A program made the position numbers and the translations under genes. From NCBI RefSeq assembly GCF_014638095.1, contig NZ_BMFH01000002.1, forward strand, positions 496,001-560,000: a stretch of DNA of 64,000 nucleotides, given 5' to 3'. Positions 1-8,012 of the stretch are shown here, piece by piece. The notes beneath the pieces are model-generated. The model was not told where the DNA came from, did no database searches, and saw only the letters and a program-made list of their open reading frames with translations. The first letter of the stretch is position 1, and every line of letters starts with the position of its first letter. This DNA is from Muriicola marianensis (GTDB lineage: Bacteria > Bacteroidota > Bacteroidia > Flavobacteriales > Flavobacteriaceae).

Positions 1-475
1 ATCAGGGGCCGAAGCCCTGGTGATCTGTGCCAATACTCCGCATATGGCGTATGATCACGTACAGCCGAAGATAGATATTCCTATTCTTCACATTGCAGAG
101 GCAACCGGCAGGAAGGCAGCAGATCTCGGTGCCCGAAACCTAGGCTTGCTCGGGAACAAACCCACCATGACCAGGGGGTTTATCCCTGAATATCTCGATC
201 GGGAATTCGGAATAGAAACGATCATCCCCCAGGGTGAAGCCATTGAGAGGTCGCATCATTTTGTATCCAAAGAACTGACCCAGGGGAAATTCACGGAAGA
301 GGCGAGGAAATTCTATCTCGGACAGATCTCAGATCTCAAAACCAGGGGGGCAGATGCCATCGTGCTGGGATGTACGGAATTGCCTTTGCTCATCGAGCAG
401 GACAGCACCGATATTCCATTGCTTCCCACCACACAGTTGCATGCGAGAATGGCCGCAGATTTTATCCTCAGCTGA
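1..475 (+). CDS. Aspartate/glutamate racemase family protein (5' end missing)
   Basis: The reading frame is open from base 2 and the true start lies before the window. The visible 158 residues are the C-terminal two thirds of a cofactor-independent Asp/Glu racemase. Both catalytic cysteines of the family are visible: one in CANTPH near the visible N-terminus and one in GCTELPLL near the C-terminus. These enzymes interconvert amino-acid enantiomers by a two-thiol proton relay in the cytoplasm. The spacing and GCTELPLL motif fit the aspartate racemase (RacX/YgeA) branch better than MurI glutamate racemase, but the substrate cannot be settled here. It is convergent with the fatty-acid hydroxylase gene. 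Confidence 0.85.
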   Translation, partial: SGAEALVICANTPHMAYDHVQPKIDIPILHIAEATGRKAADLGARNLGLLGNKPTMTRGFIPEYLDREFGIETIIPQGEAIERSHHFVSKELTQGKFTEEARKFYLGQISDLKTRGADAIVLGCTELPLLIEQDSTDIPLLPTTQLHARMAADFILS

Positions 476-492
476 CGGGCATTAAAAATCAA

Positions 493-1368
493 TTACTTTT
501 TAGGCTTTCCAAATCCATAGGCATTCTGGTGCAGGAAATCCTTGGGAAAATTCTCATCTCCCTTAAAACCCAGTTCTATGGTGCCGCTGTCCTCCGGGAT
601 ATAATTGGTCTTGAAAATATAATCCCATAAACTCAGGCTTATCCCAAAGTTCACTCCATAGGACCCCTTGGGCAAGGTGTAGGCGTGATGGTACAGGTGC
701 ATCACGGGATTGTTGAACAGATACTTGAACGGTCCCCAGGTGATCTTGATGTTCGAATGGTTGAAATGACCAATGGCGATAGCTGCAAAATGGACGATAT
801 AGGCCTGTGAAGGTTCGAATCCCCCCAGGATCATCACACCGAAAACTTTCAGCGGTTTGTACAGGATATTTTCCATCCAGTGATACCTCAGATGTGCCGC
901 AAAGCCCATTTCTTTGACGGAATGATGCACCTTGTGGAAATTCCAAAGGATGGCGTACCTGTGCAGCAGGATGTGCGTAAACCACTGTACAAAATCCAGG
1001 ACCACAAAAAATATAAGTAGTTGCAGCCACATGGGATAAGCCGAGATATCGATAATTGACAGGCTCTTGGCCGTGATTCCAATATCTTTGAAAAAGACCT
1101 CCAGTAATTTATAGAATCCACTGATCGCGATAGAGAACATAAAGAAGTTGAAGAACATATAAAAGGCATCCAGCCAGAAGTCCTTCCGGAAGATCGATTG
1201 ATCTTTCCGCCAGGGGAACAATATCTCGAGTACCCATACAAAGAGGGAAATGGCGATCAGTCCCCAGAAATAATTAGTATACCATGGCACTTCAAAAATG
1301 ATAGATTTCCACGTCCACTGAACGCTGCCATTAAAAGCGCTTACAAAAGCATTCCAGTAATTTTCCAT
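493..1368 (-). CDS. Sterol desaturase / fatty acid hydroxylase superfamily membrane protein
   Basis: A 291-residue integral membrane di-iron oxygenase. Four hydrophobic stretches surround the histidine clusters of the FA_hydroxylase family: HxxxH at about residues 132-136 (HILLHR), HxxHH at about 145-149 (HKVHH), and later HFNH and HLYHH. Such enzymes hydroxylate or desaturate lipid acyl chains, sterols or carotenoids using O2; the substrate here is unknown. The start is 3 bases from the stop of the rhodanese gene, so it is probably the last gene of the sulfite dehydrogenase transcript, although no link between lipid hydroxylation and sulfur oxidation is known to me. Confidence 0.85.
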   Translation of the reverse strand: MENYWNAFVSAFNGSVQWTWKSIIFEVPWYTNYFWGLIAISLFVWVLEILFPWRKDQSIFRKDFWLDAFYMFFNFFMFSIAISGFYKLLEVFFKDIGITAKSLSIIDISAYPMWLQLLIFFVVLDFVQWFTHILLHRYAILWNFHKVHHSVKEMGFAAHLRYHWMENILYKPLKVFGVMILGGFEPSQAYIVHFAAIAIGHFNHSNIKITWGPFKYLFNNPVMHLYHHAYTLPKGSYGVNFGISLSLWDYIFKTNYIPEDSGTIELGFKGDENFPKDFLHQNAYGFGKPKK

Positions 1369-1371
1369 AGT

Positions 1372-2319
1372 CTATTTTTTTAATAATGTGATCGAATCAG
1401 TTTCAATCGGCAAAAGGTCGTCATAGCTCCATTCCACCCAGGAACCGTCATAATTCAGGACATGCTTGTATCCCAGCAATTCGGTCAGTACAAAGGTAGT
1501 ATGTGAAGAACGAACTCCGCTATGACAATACACCACAATGGTGTCCTCTTTACCGGCCCCGAGTTTTGAGTATATCTTTTCCAGTTCTTCCGTGGGCTTG
1601 AAGGTGTGTGTTCCCGAATAGTCGATGGATTCTGCCCAGTCTATATGGATGCTTCCCGGGATCCTTCCGGCCCTCAAAGCCCCACTTTTCATTTCTTTTC
1701 CGCTGTATTCGTCGGCGCTTCGCGCATCGAGCAGTATGATGCCGGGTACTTCAGAACTGAGGTGTCTGAGCAATTCTTCTTTTTCGATGACCATCGGCTG
1801 ATCCGGCTTATCCGGAAATAGGAAGACGGTAGGCTTGATTTCCGGTACATCCCGGCTGGTCTTTTTTCCCATCTTTTCCCAAAGGCCGAGTCCGCCATCA
1901 AGCAGATATACCTGCTCAAAATTGTATAATTTCAAAAGCCACCAAAAACGGGAAGCATCCGGAGACCCCTTGTCATCATAAACGATGATGGTATGTTGGT
2001 TCGAGATCCCTGCCATTCCCAGGCTAGCTGCGGTCTTTTCCCTGTCGAGACGCATCCCTGGATAAGGCATTGATGCATCCTGGAAATGATTCCTGTAAAG
2101 CTGAATGGAACCAGGGATGTGGGCTGTTTCGTATTCCTCTGCCTTCCTGAAATCGACGATGACGATCCCGGGGTCTTCTGAAGAGAGCATGGGGTTGTCA
2201 TAAGTAATCAGGTGCTTGCCTTCAAGGACCGTCTCTTTTTGAACCGCCTCAGGCTTCTCTTTACAGGAAATACCCAAAGCGAGGATTGCAAGGACCAAAT
2301 GACTAATCTTCCAGCTCAT
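1372..2319 (-). CDS. Tandem-rhodanese sulfurtransferase, predicted lipoprotein
   Basis: 315 residues with two rhodanese domains, the architecture of thiosulfate and 3-mercaptopyruvate sulfurtransferases. The second domain carries the active-site loop CHSGVRSS with catalytic Cys at about residue 265. The first domain has Asp in the equivalent place (VYDDKGS) and is presumably structural. The N-terminus is hydrophobic and ends in GISC (Cys19), a plausible lipoprotein signal, so the enzyme would work outside the inner membrane. Its first 17 bases overlap the cytochrome c gene. Next to a sulfite dehydrogenase and a sulfide:quinone oxidoreductase, it likely moves sulfane sulfur between persulfide, thiosulfate and sulfite. 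The acceptor is inferred, not seen. Confidence 0.85.
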   Translation of the reverse strand: MSWKISHLVLAILALGISCKEKPEAVQKETVLEGKHLITYDNPMLSSEDPGIVIVDFRKAEEYETAHIPGSIQLYRNHFQDASMPYPGMRLDREKTAASLGMAGISNQHTIIVYDDKGSPDASRFWWLLKLYNFEQVYLLDGGLGLWEKMGKKTSRDVPEIKPTVFLFPDKPDQPMVIEKEELLRHLSSEVPGIILLDARSADEYSGKEMKSGALRAGRIPGSIHIDWAESIDYSGTHTFKPTEELEKIYSKLGAGKEDTIVVYCHSGVRSSHTTFVLTELLGYKHVLNYDGSWVEWSYDDLLPIETDSITLLKK

Positions 2320-2782
2320 ACCATTGAATATCTGTCAGGATCTCCCGTCTCCCTTTCTTTTTAGGAGGATAATTGGTGACCAGATAGTTTACAATAATTT
2401 CTTCGTTCTTTCCCAGGTCCCACAGGTTCTGTGTTTCCTGCATCCATCGGATCGTCGCGATCCAGCGTTCCTCATTCATGCGGTTCTGTATGACCAGCTG
2501 AGCCGAATGGCAGTTAGTACAGTTGTTCACTACGGTCATCAGACCTTCGGCCTCCTTAAGACCCGTTCGCACGTGGATCCCATTCTCAATTTTGTCAAAA
2601 TCGTCCTCTGTCGTTACTGCCACATACTCCTGGGGCACTTCATTTCCCCTGAAAAATGAAAGGTCAGGATCGTTCAGCAAATAGACCACTCCGAGAACCG
2701 TGATCACAAAAAGTACCAGGAGGGTCGACAGGAGCCGGTAAATGCTCCGTATCTGTTCCCTGAATTTTTCTTTCTCCTCCAT
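2303..2782 (-). CDS. Membrane-anchored monohaem cytochrome c, probable electron acceptor of the sulfite dehydrogenase
   Basis: 159 residues: a cytoplasmic charged start, one membrane helix at about residues 17-36, then a soluble domain with a single haem c motif CTNCH (Cys88, Cys91, His92). Met114 or a nearby Met could be the axial ligand. It is only two bases downstream of the molybdoenzyme gene, as in SorA/SorB-type sulfite dehydrogenases, where a small cytochrome c subunit takes the electrons from sulfite oxidation. By that arrangement it should pass electrons from periplasmic sulfite oxidation to a terminal oxidase. The pairing is inferred from gene order; the haem site is directly visible. 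Confidence 0.8.
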   Translation of the reverse strand: MEEKEKFREQIRSIYRLLSTLLVLFVITVLGVVYLLNDPDLSFFRGNEVPQEYVAVTTEDDFDKIENGIHVRTGLKEAEGLMTVVNNCTNCHSAQLVIQNRMNEERWIATIRWMQETQNLWDLGKNEEIIVNYLVTNYPPKKKGRREILTDIQWYELED

Positions 2783-2784
2783 GT

Positions 2785-4005
2785 TTAAGTAACCTTGATG
2801 GCAATTCTGTGGCAGGCGTTGTTCAGATACCCTTTAGGGTTCCATCCGGGCAGGAGCATAGGCTGACTCTTCCCCCTGGAGTCGGTCGCGCGGGCCCAGA
2901 TCTCATAGTAGCCCTTTTTAGGCAAGGAGACCTCCGCACTGAAATGCTGCCATGCCAGTCGGTTCGCAGGTTTTTCCAATTGGCATGTACTCCATGTAGA
3001 TCCAAAATCGATAGAATACTCCATTTTGCTCACTTCGAGTTCACCGGCCCAGGCATGGCCTCGTATACTCAACTTACGCCCTTCTTTGATCACAGCACCG
3101 GATCTGGGGTAGGTGATCAGGGATTTTACAGGCATGGATTCTATGATACACATGTCCTCATCTTTCACTTTTTCTCCAGGAGCAACAGGATTACAGGGCA
3201 TGCGATAGGCATCGCCTGTCATTTTTGACCCGTCGTGTACGCGGTCCCTTACACTGATCCGCTGTACCCATTTTCCTGAGACCGAGGCGGGCCAGCCACC
3301 GGCCACAAGCCTCAGGGGATAACCGTGAGCCAGAGGAATATCCTGCCCATTCATCTTAAAGGCGAGCAGAGTCTCGTCCTGCAGCGCCTTTGCCATAGGC
3401 GCGCCCCTAGAGATGGGTTCTTTTCCGGGATCCCGGCTCAAATGGACGTCTGCGGCGTGATAACCTATATACACTGCTTTATCTGTGATCCCCGCATCTT
3501 CCAGTACATCCCGAAGCCGAACACCTGTCCAGGTTGCACAGGATACGGCGCCGACGGTCCATTGATTACCCTTGGCGGGCGGGTCGAATTCGCTTCTCCC
3601 ATTACCCCCGCATTCCAGGGTAAGCTGGTAGGTGTAAGATTTGAACTTCGATCTGAGTTCAGACAGTGTATAGGTTTTCGGTTTTTTAACAGCCTCCCCA
3701 TCTATGGTCAGGGTCCATGAATTCACATCGATGTCCTCTGGGATCAGTCCGTTGTTACGGATAAACATGTATTTGTTGGGAGTGATCTTATCGTCCAATA
3801 AATGAGCCTTGGCCTCGATATTCCAGGGTCGGTCATTGAGGACTACCATTTCCCTGTCTTTGCTGAAAAGGGTAAACGGATCCGGGTCCTGTAGTGCTAA
3901 TAGGGAATATCCCTCGGGTATCAAACGCCCGAAAACGATATCTGTGCCCACGGCCGCAGTCAGCGTCCCAAGGGCTGTGTTTCTAATAAAATGACGTCTT
4001 TTCAT
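2785..4005 (-). CDS. Sulfite dehydrogenase, molybdopterin subunit (SorA/SoxC/sulfite oxidase family)
   Basis: 406 residues. The N-terminus is a twin-arginine signal (RRHFIRN at residues 3-9 followed by a hydrophobic stretch), so the folded molybdoenzyme is exported. The sulfite oxidase fold is shown by the molybdenum-ligand cysteine in TLECGGNGR (Cys132), the motif GYHAADVHLS, and the C-terminal dimerisation domain (GHAWAGE, YSIDFGSTW, WARATDSRG). The family oxidises sulfite to sulfate. SoxC, sulfite dehydrogenase and plant-type sulfite oxidase share these features. The adjoining cytochrome c gene and rhodanese favour sulfite as substrate. It is first in a minus-strand operon and divergent from the sulfide:quinone oxidoreductase gene. 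Confidence 0.88.
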   Translation of the reverse strand: MKRRHFIRNTALGTLTAAVGTDIVFGRLIPEGYSLLALQDPDPFTLFSKDREMVVLNDRPWNIEAKAHLLDDKITPNKYMFIRNNGLIPEDIDVNSWTLTIDGEAVKKPKTYTLSELRSKFKSYTYQLTLECGGNGRSEFDPPAKGNQWTVGAVSCATWTGVRLRDVLEDAGITDKAVYIGYHAADVHLSRDPGKEPISRGAPMAKALQDETLLAFKMNGQDIPLAHGYPLRLVAGGWPASVSGKWVQRISVRDRVHDGSKMTGDAYRMPCNPVAPGEKVKDEDMCIIESMPVKSLITYPRSGAVIKEGRKLSIRGHAWAGELEVSKMEYSIDFGSTWSTCQLEKPANRLAWQHFSAEVSLPKKGYYEIWARATDSRGKSQPMLLPGWNPKGYLNNACHRIAIKVT

Positions 4006-4034
4006 AGGATTGATAGCGGATTCAGTAAGAACCT

Positions 4035-4042
4035 TAAAGTTA
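4035..4042 (-). promoter_or_regulatory. Possible -7 promoter box for the sulfite dehydrogenase operon
   Basis: Read on the minus strand the sequence is TAACTTTA, one base from the Bacteroidota -7 consensus TAnnTTTG, about 30 bases before the start codon. No good -33 TTG was found at the usual spacing, so this is tentative. Confidence 0.3.
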
Positions 4043-4256
4043 GAAATAATCCCCGAGCCAATTTAAGTTTGCGAAACAATTAGACTGATGAATTATCTCT
4101 ATTTCATGGATTTGACAAGGCTCAATAAGCTTTGTAACTTCCATTTCAACTGCCTAATATTACTCAAGTTCCGGAAGTTGTATTGTTACCTATGTTACAT
4201 TACTCCTTTGCAGAATGGAGTACCTTTAATAGGTATTTAGAACAACAATCAATCCC

Positions 4257-5519
4257 ATGAAAAAACACTATCAGATACTCGTCATTGGAGGTGGGACTGG
4301 GGGCATCATGACCGCCGCCCAACTCATGAAAAAAAATAAAAAACTGGATATCGGCCTGGTAGAACCGGCAGATACGCACTACTATCAACCTGCATGGACA
4401 CTGGTAGGTGCCGGTACGTACGACTATGAAAAGACAGCCAGGCCTATGGCTTCGCTCATCCCAAAAGGGGTCGATTGGGTGAAGGATTACGCCACAGCCC
4501 TCAAGCCTGAAAAAAATGTGGTTTCAACGAAAAGTTCAGGGGATATTTCCTATGACTATCTGGTCTTGTCACCCGGGCTTGTCAATGATACCTCACTTAT
4601 AGAAGGTCTGACGGAGGCCATCGACAAGGGCGTGGTGTGTAGTAACTACACAGATCCTGAACATACCTGGAAGGTACTTCAGAATTTTAAAGGGGGCAAT
4701 GCGCTGTTCACTCAACCCTCAACTCCCATCAAATGCGGTGGCGCTCCTCAGAAAATTGCCTACCTGGCCGCCGACTACTTTAGGAAGAAAGGAATCCTGA
4801 AAGACAGCAATGTGATCTTTGCTACTCCCGGGACCGTGATCTTTGGCGTACAACAGATCAAGGAGACTTTGCTGAAGGTGATAGACAGGTACGGGATGCA
4901 TTTCAGACCGTATTACGCTCCTTTTAAGATCGATGCGGAGAACCAGATCGCCTACTTCAAATACACAGCCCCGGCTGATAAGCGTGTACCCATTCAGGAA
5001 GGCAATAAGATAGGTGAGACCATTGATGAGAAGGACGTCATCAGCATACCTTTTGATATGCTGCATCTGGCCCCTCCACAAACAGCCCCAAAATTTGTAA
5101 AAGACTCGGTGCTGGTCAATGAGGCAGGCTGGGTAGAGGTAGACCACCATTCCCTGCAGCACGTTGCATTTGCCAACGTATTCTCCCTGGGCGATGTAAC
5201 CGCCCTGCCCACAGCGAAAACCGGCGCGGCTATCAGGAAACAGGTTCCCATCGTAGTGGACAATCTGTTGAGTCTGATAAAACAGGAAGCTGTGAAGAAC
5301 CATTCCTATAACGGGTATTCTTCCTGTCCGCTGGTAACAGGGTACGGGAAGATGGTCCTGGCAGAATTCGACTACAAAAACAATTTCACACCAGACCCAA
5401 AATTAAAACAGATGCTCATCTTTGACAGTTCCAAGGAGCACTGGAGGTTGTGGATATTAAAGAAATACATGCTGCCCTATCTGTACTGGAACAAGATGAT
5501 GAAAGGCAAAAATGTATAG
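4257..5519 (+). CDS. sqr: Sulfide:quinone oxidoreductase, type II (mitochondrial SQOR-like)
   Basis: 420-residue FAD flavoprotein. The N-terminal dinucleotide-binding motif is GGGTGG (residues 11-16). The redox cysteine pair sits in KCGGAPQK (Cys160) and SCPLVTGY (Cys357), matching the motifs I recall in human SQOR; Cys128 is a third cysteine. The tail LPYLYWNKMMKG also resembles the SQOR membrane-binding end. The enzyme oxidises hydrogen sulfide to a persulfide at the cytoplasmic face of the membrane and reduces quinone. It is divergent from the sulfite dehydrogenase operon, which supports a complete sulfide-to-sulfate route apart from a persulfide dioxygenase, which I do not see in this window. 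Confidence 0.92.
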   Translation: MKKHYQILVIGGGTGGIMTAAQLMKKNKKLDIGLVEPADTHYYQPAWTLVGAGTYDYEKTARPMASLIPKGVDWVKDYATALKPEKNVVSTKSSGDISYDYLVLSPGLVNDTSLIEGLTEAIDKGVVCSNYTDPEHTWKVLQNFKGGNALFTQPSTPIKCGGAPQKIAYLAADYFRKKGILKDSNVIFATPGTVIFGVQQIKETLLKVIDRYGMHFRPYYAPFKIDAENQIAYFKYTAPADKRVPIQEGNKIGETIDEKDVISIPFDMLHLAPPQTAPKFVKDSVLVNEAGWVEVDHHSLQHVAFANVFSLGDVTALPTAKTGAAIRKQVPIVVDNLLSLIKQEAVKNHSYNGYSSCPLVTGYGKMVLAEFDYKNNFTPDPKLKQMLIFDSSKEHWRLWILKKYMLPYLYWNKMMKGKNV

Positions 5520-5552
5520 TATTGGTATGTAAATACTATGTGTGAAGGATGG

Positions 5553-5585
5553 CAGGTGGCCTTTGGGCCATCTGCTTTCTATTTG
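5553..5585 (+). terminator. Rho-independent terminator after sqr
   Basis: A 9-base stem (CAGGTGGCC with GGCCATCTG, one G-T pair) closes a four-base loop at 5553-5574. It is followed by a T-rich tract. It lies 34 bases after the sqr stop codon. Confidence 0.65.
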
Positions 5586-5633
5586 TCATTAATTGATAGG
5601 CAAACCTTACCTTAGCAGGAAACCCCGATACCT

Positions 5634-6287
5634 ATGATTGTACATCAGCTTGAAAAACAGGATTCTCTTTTAAACCAGTTTATCGCTGAGATCCGGGATA
5701 AAAATGTACAAGGTGATTCCATGCGGTTTCGAAGAAATATCGAACGTATAGGGGAGGTGTTGGCCTACGAACTCAGCAAATCCCTGAAATACCGCGACAA
5801 GGAACTTCAAACTCCTTTCGGTACTAAATCGGTACGGATCCCTGAGGAAGAACTGGTGCTTTGTTCGGTGCTGAGAGCAGGACTGCCGCTTCACCAGGGA
5901 TTGCTCAATTACTTCGATCATGCAGAAAATGCCTTTATCTCCGCCTACAGGCACCACCCTGAAGGAGGGGACGCGTTTGAAGTTGTCGTAAAATATTTTG
6001 CCGCTCCAGACCTCGAGGGTAAGACCCTGATCCTGACAGATCCTATGCTTGCTACCGGGAAGACTCTTGAAAATGTATATTCAGCCCTGTTGGGGCACGG
6101 CACCCCTGCTCAGCTGCACATCGTATCCGTGATAGGATCGGCCCCGGGCGTTTCTCATGTAAAAGAGGTTTTCCCCGAAGACACCCATCTGTGGATTGCG
6201 GCTATCGATGAGGAGTTGACGGGCAAGGGATATATCATCCCCGGTTTGGGGGATGCCGGTGACCTTGCCTTCGGAACGAAACTCTGA
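5634..6287 (+). CDS. upp: Uracil phosphoribosyltransferase
   Basis: 217 residues, close to the family length of about 208-220. The PRPP-binding loop is visible as LTDPMLATGKTL, with the earlier VLRAGLPL segment and the C-terminal uracil-binding region GYIIPGLGDAGDLAFGT, all characteristic of Upp. It converts uracil and PRPP into UMP in pyrimidine salvage, in the cytoplasm. It appears to be a single-gene unit between the sqr terminator and trxB. A TACCTTAG element at 5608-5615 with TTTG at 5582-5585 could be its promoter, though the 22-base spacing is a little long. Confidence 0.95.
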   Translation: MIVHQLEKQDSLLNQFIAEIRDKNVQGDSMRFRRNIERIGEVLAYELSKSLKYRDKELQTPFGTKSVRIPEEELVLCSVLRAGLPLHQGLLNYFDHAENAFISAYRHHPEGGDAFEVVVKYFAAPDLEGKTLILTDPMLATGKTLENVYSALLGHGTPAQLHIVSVIGSAPGVSHVKEVFPEDTHLWIAAIDEELTGKGYIIPGLGDAGDLAFGTKL

Positions 6288-6350
6288 TTCAGGACCTGAC
6301 TACAGAATCCCGGTTGCCCTTCTCCGCTATGAGACTATAATAACTTTTGA

Positions 6351-6358
6351 TAACTTTG
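6351..6358 (+). promoter_or_regulatory. -7 promoter box upstream of trxB
   Basis: TAACTTTG is an exact match to the Bacteroidota -7 consensus TAnnTTTG, 55 bases before the trxB start. No convincing -33 element is present. Confidence 0.45.
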
Positions 6359-6413
6359 TGAATTCCTTTTTTAGGGAATAGGGTAATTTTATCCGTTTAA
6401 ATTTTGTAATACA

Positions 6414-7382
6414 ATGGCAGATTCTATAGAGCGAATTAAAACCCTGATTTTGGGTTCAGGACCGGCAGGCTACACGGCTGCGATCTATGCGGCAAGGGCC
6501 GACCTCAAACCGGTCATCTATACTGGGATGGAACCTGGAGGGCAACTCACAACAACCACGGAAGTCGATAACTTTCCGGGCTATCCGGAAGGGATAGATG
6601 GCCCGACCATGATGGTGCAACTGCAACAACAAGCGGAGCGCTTCGGAACTGAGGTCAGGATCGGGATGGCTACCGCGGTCGAATTCAGTGACCAGGTAGG
6701 AGGAATACACAAGGTCACTGTCGACGATTCAAAAGTAGTTGAGGCCGAGACGGTGATCATAGCCACAGGAGCTTCGGCAAAATATCTGAATATTCCCAGT
6801 GAGCAACGCCTCAGGGGAGGTGGCGTTTCTGCCTGTGCAGTATGCGACGGCTTTTTCTACAAAGGGCAGGAAGTGGCCATCGTAGGGGGAGGCGATACAG
6901 CAGCCGAGGAAGCGTCATACCTCGCGAATATCTGTAAAAAGGTGACCATGCTGGTCCGAAAGGGTGAGATGAGGGCTTCCAAAGCCATGCAGCACCGCGT
7001 GAACAGCCTTCCCAATATCGATATCCGATACTTTACCGAGGTAGATGAGATCCTGGGCGATCAGGTGGTTGAAGGCCTTAGGATGGTGAACAATCAGACA
7101 GGCGAAAAGGAGGAGATTCCGATTACAGGGTTCTTTGTCGCCATTGGCCACAAGCCCAATACAGATATTTTCAAGGGACAGTTGGAAATGGATAATACGG
7201 GATACCTGATCACCAAAGGAAAATCAACCAAGACCTCAAAACCCGGTGTATTTGCAAGTGGGGATGTACAGGACAAGGAATACAGGCAGGCAGTCACTGC
7301 AGCCGGGACCGGTTGTATGGCGGCACTGGATGCCGAAAGATACCTGGCCAGTGTGGAAACTCCGGCCGAGATCAATTCGTAA
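6414..7382 (+). CDS. trxB: Thioredoxin-disulfide reductase
   Basis: 322 residues, the normal length of low-molecular-weight TrxB. The FAD-binding motif GSGPAGY is at residues 14-20, the redox-active CAVC motif at Cys141/Cys144, the NADPH-binding motif GGGDTAAEEA follows, and the C-terminal FAD motif GDVQD is present. It reduces oxidised thioredoxin with NADPH in the cytoplasm. Monocistronic by layout, with a terminator directly behind it. Confidence 0.96.
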   Translation: MADSIERIKTLILGSGPAGYTAAIYAARADLKPVIYTGMEPGGQLTTTTEVDNFPGYPEGIDGPTMMVQLQQQAERFGTEVRIGMATAVEFSDQVGGIHKVTVDDSKVVEAETVIIATGASAKYLNIPSEQRLRGGGVSACAVCDGFFYKGQEVAIVGGGDTAAEEASYLANICKKVTMLVRKGEMRASKAMQHRVNSLPNIDIRYFTEVDEILGDQVVEGLRMVNNQTGEKEEIPITGFFVAIGHKPNTDIFKGQLEMDNTGYLITKGKSTKTSKPGVFASGDVQDKEYRQAVTAAGTGCMAALDAERYLASVETPAEINS

Positions 7383-7400
7383 CAAGGATAAATTTCAAAG

Positions 7401-7432
7401 AAAAACCCCGGATTTCCGGGGTTTTTTATTTT
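7401..7432. terminator. Bidirectional rho-independent terminator
   Basis: An 11-base perfect stem (AAAACCCCGGA / TCCGGGGTTTT) with a two-base centre is flanked by A-rich and T-rich tracts. It serves trxB on the plus strand and the convergent lipocalin-like gene on the minus strand. Confidence 0.85.
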
Positions 7433-7452
7433 GTCTGCTAATTCTGTAGAAA

Positions 7453-7896
7453 CTAGTCTATTCGGATATAGTTTTCCGAGAACGTCGGATTTCCTTCCAG
7501 GTCGAGGGAGATCTGGCTGTAGGTTGCATCCTTCAGGTCGAGCTGGAAATTAAAGACCCTCATCGTATCCAGGGCCTGCATCATCTCATAATCCCCGTAC
7601 TCTATAGTCTCCATCAGTTGATCCTCGGTAATGTTATAGGAGCCGTATCCGAAACGTCCCTTTTTGTCTCCGGGTACCCAGCGAGACCACATGATCTTTC
7701 CGTTGTAATAGATCTTTACCTGGCGGTACCCTTCATCCTTGGCTACGGTATCTATCTTATCACCATCCCAGTAAGAAAAACTCTGAAGTTCCCAAACACC
7801 CTGCATGGAATGCATAGGATTTGGTTTGGAAGAGAGGATGGTTGCCGCAATGACAAAAACAAAGATGAGGCCGGCGATCTTAATAGAATTCTTCAT
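7453..7896 (-). CDS. Lipocalin-like exported protein of unknown function
   Basis: 147 residues. A hydrophobic N-terminal segment (residues 6-22) is either a signal peptide or a membrane anchor. The rest is beta-rich with the pattern GVWELQSFSYWDGD near the start and YGSYNITEDQL in the middle, which resembles the small lipocalin-like domain proteins common in Flavobacteriia. No catalytic motif is visible. It is flanked by a bidirectional terminator and the BioF-like gene, and its role is unknown. Confidence 0.65.
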   Translation of the reverse strand: MKNSIKIAGLIFVFVIAATILSSKPNPMHSMQGVWELQSFSYWDGDKIDTVAKDEGYRQVKIYYNGKIMWSRWVPGDKKGRFGYGSYNITEDQLMETIEYGDYEMMQALDTMRVFNFQLDLKDATYSQISLDLEGNPTFSENYIRID

Positions 7897-8012
7897 AGGT
7901 AAATATTTTATGCTTCCAAAACTTCAATTAAGATACAATTTTTTTAATAAAAATTTAACGTTACCCCAATTATTTGGTTCTCAGCATTTATCTCCTGCGA
8001 TTGAGCATTAGC

